In this document: one piece after another, positions 43,875-51,008 of the stretch | Layout: each line of letters starts with the position of its first letter | Position numbering within the stretch: position 1 is the stretch's first letter | Assembly: GCF_031846645.1 (NCBI RefSeq) | Contig: NZ_JAVRHN010000010.1 | Coordinates: 74,757 to 138,756, forward strand | DNA: 64,000 nucleotides | Origin: Autumnicola psychrophila | GTDB taxonomy: Bacteria; Bacteroidota; Bacteroidia; Flavobacteriales; Flavobacteriaceae | Reading direction: 5' to 3' | Program-made: the position numbers and the translations under genes | The notes under the pieces: generated by a model | Told to the model about the DNA's origin: nothing | Databases searched by the model: none | The model's input: the letters and a program-made list of their open reading frames with translations, nothing else

Positions 43875-44880
43875 GACAATAGAATTAAGAATTATAAATA
43901 GATATTTATTGTAATTTTTTACCGCTAATCGTTCCTCTAATAATTTCTATTAAAAGTACTGAGTTAAAGAAGATGGAAGTATGATAATTATCAGCTAACA
44001 AGGGATTTATTGGCGCAAAAAAGAGAGATATTTCTAGAATGATTCCAATATCTGTAGAGGAAAAAGAATGAAAAGAAAAAGTTTATTATCAGGAGGAACT
44101 GAAGCAACAAACTGAAGGATCCTCCTCTTTTATAATTCTTAAAAAATTTGCTGAAAATCACATCTCGTTAAATTCGAAATGACTACAATTAAAATATTCC
44201 CGCAGATGACTTTAGTCAGTTTTTCCTCTTCTTCTTATGGTAATTTTACGAAACAAAACAATTTTAACTTAAAAATAGTTCCTCGGTACAATGAGTATCG
44301 ATAATTGCCATTTTTGAAGACCTCCCAATCTCAGATAAAATCGGTTTTAATTTTTACGTTCGGTAAATGAAGAAATATGATATTGTTCAGTTTATCTATG
44401 GCAGATCAAAGGCCACCTTTAATCTTTTATAATTTACTGAAGAAAATAAACTCAAGTAGAATGTCAGCATCAAAATTTGCCAGTTATCGGCAATGGCTTA
44501 AAGTAATAACGGATGCTTTTGTTATGAGGAAAGAAGAAACCTCTTCACTCATTACATTTAAATTATGAGTGAAGAGGTTTCTATTTTAGCGCTATTGTAG
44601 ACATCTCATTTTCATCTAAATCCTGAAGAAAGTAAGGAATGCCATTTATAAAAAATCCTTTAAATGAAGATAAATTTTAATTCCAGACTTCTTTTAAAGA
44701 GAGAGACATATTCTTTCAACAATGAAATCATCCGGTTTTTAGACGAACTTCGATAATTGGCAAATTTTGACCTGGAGTTTAAAAATAAAATCTCATAGGT
44801 TACATAAATTATGATGTCTGCTAACATACAGATGCGGATAATTGACAATTATTGGTCTACACCTTTTTTTTACATCAAGC
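43875..44880. other. Gene-poor 1-kb gap with repeat motifs
   Basis: No convincing protein gene was found. The stretch holds four copies of the dispersed GATAATTG(C/G)CA-type motif (44298-44316, 44473-44489, 44750-44768, 44835-44850) and the strong hairpin at 44535-44582. An AGGAGGA...TCCTCCT hairpin near 44092-44126 is possible. Short open frames here overlap motif copies and look accidental. Confidence 0.5.
44535..44582. terminator. Perfect 18-bp hairpin, probable bidirectional terminator
   Basis: AGAAACCTCTTCACTCAT (44535-44552) is exactly complementary to 44565-44582, with a 12-base AT-rich loop. A T-rich stretch follows on the plus side and TTCTTT on the minus side. It lies 300 bp downstream of the minus-strand aldo/keto reductase gene. 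Confidence 0.65.
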
Positions 44881-46002
44881 CTATACGGTCTTTGGCTCCG
44901 GTGCATTTTGGGCGATTAAGTTTTCAGATTTTAATTCTTTCCAGAAGTCTGCCGGAATAGTCTCACTCATCGATTTTGCGTTGGCAGAGGATTGATAAGG
45001 TTTACTTGCCCCGGGAATTACAGAAGCAACAACCTTAGGTGCTGCAGAAAATTGTAAAGCTGCACTTCGTAAATCCACACCATGATTTTGTGCGATAGTT
45101 GTCATTTTCTCCCTCTTCTCTAGAAAACCATCCGGTATTCCTTTACCATAGTTGTAGCGATCTTTGCCGGCAAGGAAACCTGCATTTAAAGGTGCACCTA
45201 TTACTAGCGATATATCTTCTTTTTCACACACCGGAAATAACTTATTCAAAGCATCTTTATGCTTCATAAGTGAATATTGGGTCGCTGAGAGGAATATGTC
45301 TGGATCGCTCACCTCTATAGCTTTCAAAATAGGTTCTATAGTGTTTACACCAAAACCCCAACCTTTAATAAGACCTTCTTCCCTCATTTTAGTAAGTTCT
45401 GGCATCGCTCCTTTTCGGGCTACTTCAAAGTATTTTACCCAATCTTCTTTCATGTCGCCATTATCGGGAGACAAGTCATGAATATAGACAATATCCAGCG
45501 ATGAAACTCCCATGCGGTGCAGGCTATCCTCGACCGACTTCCGTGTTCCTTCAGCTGAATAGTCGTACTCGTAATCAAAATTCATCTTTCCTTTCCATAT
45601 TCCGGGATTTTTATCAAAGCCTGGAGCAGGTTTTAGGATTCGTCCAATTTTACTCGACAAAATGTACTCTTCTCTGGGTTTATTGAAGAGAAAGCTCCCC
45701 ATTCTTCTTTCGCTAATTCCCAGGCCATACCAGGGAGAGGTATCAAAATGCCTTACCCCGTTATTCCATGCAGCTTCCATGGTATTTCGTATTTCTTCAT
45801 CAGAATTAACGTGAAAACCATTACCGGCTCCTACTCCACCCATTCCGAAGTTAATTTTTGGTTTAAATTTTTCGCGCAATTTGTTTTTATCTATTAACGG
45901 GGAAGTAATTCCCGATCTGGCAGCAAGAACTGTAGAAGGTGCAGCCACAGTCGCAGCCGAAGTAAGCATTGTTTTATATATAAAATCTCTTCTTGTAGAC
46001 AT
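44881..46002 (-). CDS. Exported aldo/keto reductase with Tat-like signal
   Basis: A 373-residue protein. The N-terminus MSTRRDFIYKTMLTSAATVA contains the twin-arginine RRDF signature and a hydrophobic stretch ending at AARS, so export by the Tat pathway is likely. The body is an aldo/keto reductase barrel: GGVGAGNGFHVNS, DTSPWYGLGISERRMG with the catalytic Asp/Tyr (near 90), SSKIGRILKPAP with the Lys, DIVYIHDLSPDN, and the cofactor-binding VIPGASKPYQ at the end. Tat-exported family members are common in Bacteroidota and often act on sugars. The substrate is unknown. Confidence 0.88.
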   Translation of the reverse strand: MSTRRDFIYKTMLTSAATVAAPSTVLAARSGITSPLIDKNKLREKFKPKINFGMGGVGAGNGFHVNSDEEIRNTMEAAWNNGVRHFDTSPWYGLGISERRMGSFLFNKPREEYILSSKIGRILKPAPGFDKNPGIWKGKMNFDYEYDYSAEGTRKSVEDSLHRMGVSSLDIVYIHDLSPDNGDMKEDWVKYFEVARKGAMPELTKMREEGLIKGWGFGVNTIEPILKAIEVSDPDIFLSATQYSLMKHKDALNKLFPVCEKEDISLVIGAPLNAGFLAGKDRYNYGKGIPDGFLEKREKMTTIAQNHGVDLRSAALQFSAAPKVVASVIPGASKPYQSSANAKSMSETIPADFWKELKSENLIAQNAPEPKTV

Positions 46003-46203
46003 AACATGATTCTTTAAATTATAATCTTTAAGTTACAAAATAGCTTCTTATAAAAATTCTCTATTAAGAAAATAGGAAAATTATTTCACTGGCACAAAAT
46101 TACTTCTTGAAGGTCATTTAAAACTTCAAATTAAGGAAAGGGAATGTCAACACATTTTTAAAAAACTCTCCGGAATAAAAAAGAATTTCCAAAAGATAAA
46201 TAT

Positions 46204-46211
46204 TAACTTTG
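46204..46211 (+). promoter_or_regulatory. TAnnTTTG promoter box of the TPP-riboswitch operon
   Basis: TAACTTTG matches the Bacteroidota -7 consensus and lies 6 bp before the riboswitch. Transcription would start at about 46217, exactly at the aptamer. Confidence 0.55.
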
Positions 46212-46216
46212 GAATT

Positions 46217-46291
46217 ATTGCACGGGGTGCCTGTAAAGGCTGAGATAACACCCGCTACCTGATATGGATAATGCCAACGTAGGGATGCAGC
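46217..46291 (+). promoter_or_regulatory. TPP (thi-box) riboswitch aptamer
   Basis: The conserved TPP-aptamer blocks are all present in order: GGGGTGCC, then GGCTGAGATAACACCC, then CCTGATATGGATAATGCC and GCGTAGGGA-like CGTAGGGATGCA. TGCA at both ends can close helix P1. It lies 80 bp before the first gene of a four-gene operon, and a terminator follows it, so TPP binding should lower transcription of these genes. Confidence 0.93.
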
Positions 46292-46310
46292 TTTAAAATA
46301 TTTCCATTTT

Positions 46311-46356
46311 AAACTCCATTCTATCTGGTTATCCAGTCATAGAATGGAGTTTTTAT
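46311..46356 (+). terminator. Riboswitch expression-platform terminator
   Basis: AAACTCCATTCTAT (46311-46324) pairs perfectly with ATAGAATGGAGTTT (46339-46352), and a T-rich tail follows. It sits between the TPP aptamer and the first gene, ending 15 bp before the ATG. This is the arrangement of a transcription attenuator controlled by ligand binding. Confidence 0.85.
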
Positions 46357-46370
46357 TTAAATAAATTAAA

Positions 46371-47093
46371 ATGGAGATAGAGAAAAGTAACTTCCAACTG
46401 CTTCCCAAAACACATCAGAATTGGCAGGAAAGACCCGAATGGTTTTTTAACCGTGAACATACCGATACTTATGAGCAATGGTATGAAGGAAGATATAAGC
46501 GTGCTGAAGTCTGGCAAAAGAAAGTAATGGAACAGCTTGTTTCCAAAGATACGCGTGTAGAAACCTTACTTGAATTTGGATGCGGAACTACCCGCTTTAC
46601 AAGATGGTGGAAAGAAATAGGAATTGAGGCCACCGGAGGGGATATTTCTCCGCTAATGCTTTCTCAGGCAGTGAATTTATTTGACGGAGACCTGGTTATG
46701 GCCGATTCTCATCACATGCCTTTTAAGGATAATACTTTTGACTCGCTGGCTTTTATAACCACCTTCGAATATTATAAAGATCCCGTAAAAGTAATCCGGG
46801 AAGCGGCAAGAGTCGGAAAATACGGTATAGCCATGGGAATGATGAATAGAAATTCTCCTAAGGTCGTCCGGAGAAGGATTCAGGAGATTTTCGGTAAAAA
46901 TCCTTTTTATCTTACCGCAACTTTTTATACTCCGGCAAAGTTAACTGCAATAATTCATGAAGCATTAAAAGGCCGCGAATATACTATAGAATGGTCTTGT
47001 ACCGGCCTGCCCAAATGGTTTCCTGTACAACAATGGGGAATTCCTTATGGAGACTTCTTTGGCCTCTATGTACAATTTAAAGATGTAGACTAA
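46371..47093 (+). CDS. Class I SAM-dependent methyltransferase of a TPP-riboswitch operon
   Basis: The 240-residue cytosolic protein has a Rossmann methyltransferase core: motif I LLEFGCGTTRFTRWW (about 65-79), the acidic residue after beta-2 in ATGGDISPLM, and MADSHHMPFKDNTFDSLAF for motifs II/III. It belongs to the broad Methyltransf_11 group. Its stop overlaps the next ATG by one base (TAATG). The last gene of the operon encodes a Trm112-like protein, and Trm112 proteins activate and stabilise methyltransferases, so the two may form a complex. The substrate is unknown. TPP-riboswitch control implies a role in thiamine supply or modification. Confidence 0.82.
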   Translation: MEIEKSNFQLLPKTHQNWQERPEWFFNREHTDTYEQWYEGRYKRAEVWQKKVMEQLVSKDTRVETLLEFGCGTTRFTRWWKEIGIEATGGDISPLMLSQAVNLFDGDLVMADSHHMPFKDNTFDSLAFITTFEYYKDPVKVIREAARVGKYGIAMGMMNRNSPKVVRRRIQEIFGKNPFYLTATFYTPAKLTAIIHEALKGREYTIEWSCTGLPKWFPVQQWGIPYGDFFGLYVQFKDVD

Positions 47094-48148
47094 TGAGTAA
47101 GGAACTGGGAAAAATTCAGAACGAAACCTTTGAAAAGATTATTTTCAATAATTGTGGAAGCTCAAGAAAAGAAGTAAGCGTTGGATCAGCATTTGGTGTA
47201 GATGTATCAGTTGTGGATCTCCCAAACGGTCTCGCTTTGGCATCAACCAGCGATCCGCTTTCGTTAATCCCTTCACTTGGTCTGGAAGAATCTGCCTGGT
47301 TATCTGTACACTTAATGGCGAATGACATGGCAACAACGGGATTTGCACCAATGTATGGCCAGATGGTGCTGAATTTACCTGCAAGTTTTTCCAGAGAAGA
47401 TTTTAAAATTTACTGGGAGTATATTCACAGGTTTTGTAAGGATATAGGCGTTGCCATTACCGGCGGACATACTGGTTTTGTCGAGGGTCAAAATTCCACA
47501 ATATCAGGAGGAGGTACTTTTTCTACAATAGCTCCCAAACAAGATATTCTGGTTTCCAGTAATGCAAAACTGAAGGATGTCATCCTGGTGACAAAACAAT
47601 GTGCCCTCTCCTCTACTTCCATTCTGGGAATGAGTTTTCCGGAAATTATAAAAAATAAACTTGGCAAAGAGGTACATGAAGAAGCCTGCAGAAATTTTTA
47701 TCAAACGTCATCACTTAAAGATGCTTTAACGGCTGCCGGAACAGAAAAAAAACATACGGATGTCACCGCAATGCATGACGTGACCGAGGGAGGTGTTTTA
47801 GGAGCTATTTATGAACTTGCCAAAGCATCTGGTAATGGAGCTCAAATTTATAATGAATTGCTACCTATAGGCGACGTACAGAAACAAATCTGTGACTTGT
47901 TTCACATTGATCCCCGTTATAGTATTGGTGCAGGCTCCATGATTATCACCTGTAAAAAAGGAAGCGAACAAAATGTCATAGCAAGGCTAAAAAAGGAAGA
48001 TATTGACTGCACAGTTGCGGGGGAAATTACGGATATAAAAGAAGGAATCAAGCTGATGGAGGATGGAGTTAATTATGATCTCCCCTACCCCTCTGAAGAT
48101 CCATACTGGAAAGCATTTTTTGAAGCATTTAATGCAGGCTGGAAATGA
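47093..48148 (+). CDS. AIR-synthase/HypE/ThiL-superfamily protein
   Basis: The 351-residue protein belongs to the PurM-like superfamily (PurM, ThiL, SelD, HypE). The N-terminal domain has STSDPLSLIPSLGLEESAWL and VHLMANDMATTGFAPMYGQM, the HxxxNDxA block that binds Mg-ATP. AITGGHTGFVEGQNS and the C-terminal DVTEGGVLGAIYELA (near 226) complete the signature. It resembles HypE-type members more than ThiL, but ThiL (thiamine-phosphate kinase) shares the fold, which is notable after a TPP riboswitch. It overlaps its neighbours by 1 bp and 4 bp (ATGA). The likely chemistry is ATP-dependent phosphorylation or dehydration of an unknown substrate. Confidence 0.82.
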   Translation: MSKELGKIQNETFEKIIFNNCGSSRKEVSVGSAFGVDVSVVDLPNGLALASTSDPLSLIPSLGLEESAWLSVHLMANDMATTGFAPMYGQMVLNLPASFSREDFKIYWEYIHRFCKDIGVAITGGHTGFVEGQNSTISGGGTFSTIAPKQDILVSSNAKLKDVILVTKQCALSSTSILGMSFPEIIKNKLGKEVHEEACRNFYQTSSLKDALTAAGTEKKHTDVTAMHDVTEGGVLGAIYELAKASGNGAQIYNELLPIGDVQKQICDLFHIDPRYSIGAGSMIITCKKGSEQNVIARLKKEDIDCTVAGEITDIKEGIKLMEDGVNYDLPYPSEDPYWKAFFEAFNAGWK

Positions 48149-48801
48149 CGAAAATTGCCAAATTACGAGGTGGACTTTATCTTGTTCTGGATCCTTCCAT
48201 GAACAACGAAGAATTATTTGCAAAATTGAAGACGATACTGGAAGAAGAAATAGCCATTGTCCAAATCTGGGATAACTTTTCTTCTTCTGGAGACAGGGTG
48301 AAACTGGTAAACAGAATATGTGATATGTGTCATTCCAGAAATGTACCGGTTTTTTTGAACAACAATTGGCACCTGATGCAATCTACATATGCAGATGGAG
48401 TACATTTTGATGCTATTCCGGAAGATTTTGAATACATAAAGAATGATTTAAGTTCAGATTGTATGTTTGGAATAACCTGTACCAATGATCTCTCAGTAAT
48501 TTCCTGGGCTGATGAGAAAAAGCTCGATTATGTTTCATTTTGTTCCATTTTTCCGTCTCAAACCAGTAATAGTTGTGAACTAGTTTCGTTTGACACCATC
48601 AGAAAAGCAAGAGAGATTACCTCGATGCCCATTTTTCTTGCGGGAGGAATTCAGCATCAAAATATTAAAGAATTAGAGAGTATAGAATTTGAAGGTGTTG
48701 CAGTGGTTTCGGGAATCATGAGTTCCGAAAATCCGAAACAGGCAACCAGAGAATATTTATCAGAATTAAAGCGAATAAAAAATGAGAATAGCAACGATTA
48801 A
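48145..48801 (+). CDS. Divergent thiamine-phosphate-synthase-like (ThiE/TenI) protein
   Basis: The 218-residue protein has the ThiE/TenI TIM-barrel order: GGLYLVLDPS, VQIWDN at the LR(E/D)K position, FLNNNWHLM at the NDR position, ADGVHFD, GITCTND at the G(V/I)S.H position, DYVSFCSIFPSQTS at the Y.g.GP.F.T.TK position, and PIFLAGGI. Several catalytic or pyrophosphate-binding residues of ThiE are therefore replaced (Arg/Lys, Asp/Arg and the TK pair). It may be a non-canonical synthase or have a TenI-like role. Its ATG overlaps the previous stop (ATGA) and its end overlaps the next gene by 20 bp, so translation is tightly coupled. Confidence 0.78.
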   Translation: MTKIAKLRGGLYLVLDPSMNNEELFAKLKTILEEEIAIVQIWDNFSSSGDRVKLVNRICDMCHSRNVPVFLNNNWHLMQSTYADGVHFDAIPEDFEYIKNDLSSDCMFGITCTNDLSVISWADEKKLDYVSFCSIFPSQTSNSCELVSFDTIRKAREITSMPIFLAGGIQHQNIKELESIEFEGVAVVSGIMSSENPKQATREYLSELKRIKNENSND

Positions 48802-49072
48802 TAAATTATGCTGTCCTTTCGACAAAAAGGATTTAAAACTTACAGTAATCACTAAAGATGTTGAAGAAAACATTCTTGAAGGTTTCCTCACGTGCAAAAA
48901 CTGCAACAGAATTTATCCCATGGTAAAGGGAATTCCTATAATGAATCCTGATGAATACAGGGAATTCAAGCTTGAACAACCGGTTCTGGAAAAATATCAG
49001 TCTCACCTTAAAGGAAAGAAAATAGAGAACTTCCGACTCCTGCCTGATAATGAAGTGAAGGAAATTGAGTAA
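48782..49072 (+). CDS. Trm112-like zinc-ribbon methyltransferase partner
   Basis: The 96-residue cytosolic protein shows the Trm112/UPF0434 pattern: an N-terminal LCCPFDKKDL, a second Cys pair CKNCNR (near 38), and YPMVKGIPIMNPDE, the standard end block. The four Cys would bind Zn. Trm112-type proteins act as small activating subunits of SAM methyltransferases, so the methyltransferase encoded by the first gene is the likely partner. It overlaps the ThiE-like gene by 20 bp and ends the operon. The C-terminal extension (about 30 residues beyond the usual 60) is unusual. Confidence 0.85.
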   Translation: MRIATINKLCCPFDKKDLKLTVITKDVEENILEGFLTCKNCNRIYPMVKGIPIMNPDEYREFKLEQPVLEKYQSHLKGKKIENFRLLPDNEVKEIE

Positions 49073-49141
49073 GCTTCAAAATAATTAAAACTTCAGATCG
49101 ATAATTGGCAAATTAGGCACCAGACTTAAGGAATTTTAAAT

Positions 49142-49771
49142 TTATTCTGTTTTAACCTTTTTACCATTACTATAGGCTTCCCAGCCTTCTTTAAGAGCAT
49201 ACGGCACGATTAAAAGTGCAGCGACAGGATCGGCCCACCACCAGTTAAGAAAGTGCACTGCCAATAATCCACCCAGCACTGCTATGGTTTGGTACAGGCA
49301 AACAAAAGTATCTTTAGAATCTGCAATTAACTCCTGGCTGTTCAGTTTCTTTCCGTATTTATACTTATAGTAAATCAGGAGAGGGTTTATAACCAGGGAA
49401 ACCAGCAGGATAATCAGCCCCAGAGTGGTCCACTCCGGGGTTTCTCTATTAATTAATTTTGTAACAGAATCGTATGTTATAAACATACTAATTATCAGAA
49501 AGGAAGAAGCTATAACAAAAAGAGTTAATCTTTCTCTCTTCTTTACCTTTTCCTCACTTATGTCCTTAAGTTCTCCATTGAGACGCCACCAAAGCGTACT
49601 GCCGGAAATAACTTCCACAACACTGTCCAATCCCCAACCTATTAGTGCAGAACTTCCTGAAGAAAAGCCAGCGATTAAAGAAACAACAACCTCGGTACTA
49701 TCATAGATAATATTAAAGGTCTGGATATTTCTTCCTTTTTTTAAGTTCTTTTGCCTTTCCTTATCTTTCAT
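49142..49771 (-). CDS. CDF-type cation transporter (membrane domain only)
   Basis: The 209-residue inner-membrane protein has about six hydrophobic helices. The first metal-binding part is SALIGWGLDSVVEVISG (near 40-56), the second is SQELIADSKDTFVCLYQT (near 142-159), followed by WWWADPVAALLIVPYA. This resembles cation diffusion facilitators, but the cytosolic C-terminal domain is missing and the classical HxxxD is replaced (GLDS, ADSKD), as in the shorter cation-transporter group of Bacteroidota. It is 23 bp downstream of the second CzcB gene, so it probably belongs to this efflux operon. Metal specificity is not readable. Confidence 0.82.
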   Translation of the reverse strand: MKDKERQKNLKKGRNIQTFNIIYDSTEVVVSLIAGFSSGSSALIGWGLDSVVEVISGSTLWWRLNGELKDISEEKVKKRERLTLFVIASSFLIISMFITYDSVTKLINRETPEWTTLGLIILLVSLVINPLLIYYKYKYGKKLNSQELIADSKDTFVCLYQTIAVLGGLLAVHFLNWWWADPVAALLIVPYALKEGWEAYSNGKKVKTE

Positions 49772-49794
49772 AATGCAGGATTATTATAAGTTCT

Positions 49795-50997
49795 TTAGTG
49801 GCTGTGGCCACCTTCTCCTTTTTGCATTTCAGCCATTAAATAATAAGCATTGTTAAATGCGAATTTTGTACCTGGCACCACAGGAGAGAGGAAATTCACG
49901 GCAACCCAGCCTCCACTACTAGAACTGGAAGTAACTTGCACAGGTTGAAAGCTCCACGCCTCACCTTCTCTTTCTGCCTTAAAAGCATATAACTTATCAC
50001 CATCCCTACCAATAGCATCTTCAGGGAGTGCAATAGTTGATGATTCCTCTGTTAAAATCCTTCCACGAACGTACATCCCCGGAATTAGACTCTCAGGTCT
50101 GTTGTTAATTTCAGCGTGTACGTGAACAGCTTTTCTTTCCCGATCAAAGGACTGGCTAATGGAGATAATTTCAGCATCAAGCTCCATTCCCTCTAGCGAT
50201 TCCAGAGTAAGCACAACTTTTTGACCCACTTTTACTTTAGCAATATCCCGTTCGAAAACCATAAGATCTGCATGGACATCTTTGGTATTTACGATTTCAA
50301 ACATCGCTTTTTGAGCTTCCACAAATTGACCGGTTTTCACGTTAATTTCCTGCACCGTACCTGAAATTGGACTTAAAACGGGAATTCGCTGATTAATGTT
50401 TCCCTCTCCTAAATTAGCAGAATTTAAATTCAACAGTCTCAACTGAGATTGTAATCCCTGTACTCTGCCTTTTGCATTCTGAAATTGGGCTTCTGCTCGT
50501 TGAAAAGTTTCTCCTGAACCTACTCCGGCTTCGTATAATTTCTGTTGCCTTTCAAACTCCTTTTCCTGAAATTTCAGTTCATTTGAAGCATTCAGAAAAT
50601 CTGTTTGCATCTTTATGATATCGGGATGGGAAATGTAAGCCAGAATTTGGCCTTTTTGCACCTCTTCCCCTTCAATAATCCTGATGTCGACCACGTTCGC
50701 GCCAATTACTGTAGTAACCGAAGCTTCGTTTTGCGGGGGTACTTCCAGCTGGCCGTTAGCTTCCACAAAACCGGCCATATTGCGGTTTTGTAACGTGTCA
50801 ATATCCATCTCCAGTGCTGCAAACTGAGCTTGCGAAAGCATTGCCTCCTCCATTTCGGCATGACCTCCCTCTTCTTCTTCAGAATGTTCTTCAGTATGTA
50901 CTTCTTCACTTTTATCTGCGGAATCTTTGCACGAAAAGCAAATCGTAAAAGCAAAAAGAGCCAAAATTAAGGTACTATTTATTGATTTTATTTTCAT
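49795..50997 (-). CDS. CzcB-type RND efflux adaptor (second copy), lipoprotein
   Basis: A 400-residue paralogue of the protein at 8791-10032. It has a lipobox (FAFTICFSC, Cys about 23), an acidic/His stretch (EEVHTEEHSEEEEGGHAE), barrel and lipoyl halves (PPQNEASVTTVIGANV, IPVLSPISGTVQEINV), a coiled-coil hairpin (NELKFQEKEFERQQKLYE) and a His-containing end (EGGHSH). It connects the CzcA pump to its outer-membrane part. It lies 11 bp downstream of the fusion gene and 23 bp upstream of the CDF gene, all on the minus strand, forming one operon. Confidence 0.92.
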   Translation of the reverse strand: MKIKSINSTLILALFAFTICFSCKDSADKSEEVHTEEHSEEEEGGHAEMEEAMLSQAQFAALEMDIDTLQNRNMAGFVEANGQLEVPPQNEASVTTVIGANVVDIRIIEGEEVQKGQILAYISHPDIIKMQTDFLNASNELKFQEKEFERQQKLYEAGVGSGETFQRAEAQFQNAKGRVQGLQSQLRLLNLNSANLGEGNINQRIPVLSPISGTVQEINVKTGQFVEAQKAMFEIVNTKDVHADLMVFERDIAKVKVGQKVVLTLESLEGMELDAEIISISQSFDRERKAVHVHAEINNRPESLIPGMYVRGRILTEESSTIALPEDAIGRDGDKLYAFKAEREGEAWSFQPVQVTSSSSSGGWVAVNFLSPVVPGTKFAFNNAYYLMAEMQKGEGGHSH

Positions 50998-51008
50998 ATT
51001 AATAACTA

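Noticed and set aside
44377..44568. 63-codon plus-strand frame in the gene-poor gap.
   Set aside because: It contains a copy of the dispersed motif and ends in the hairpin; it looks accidental.
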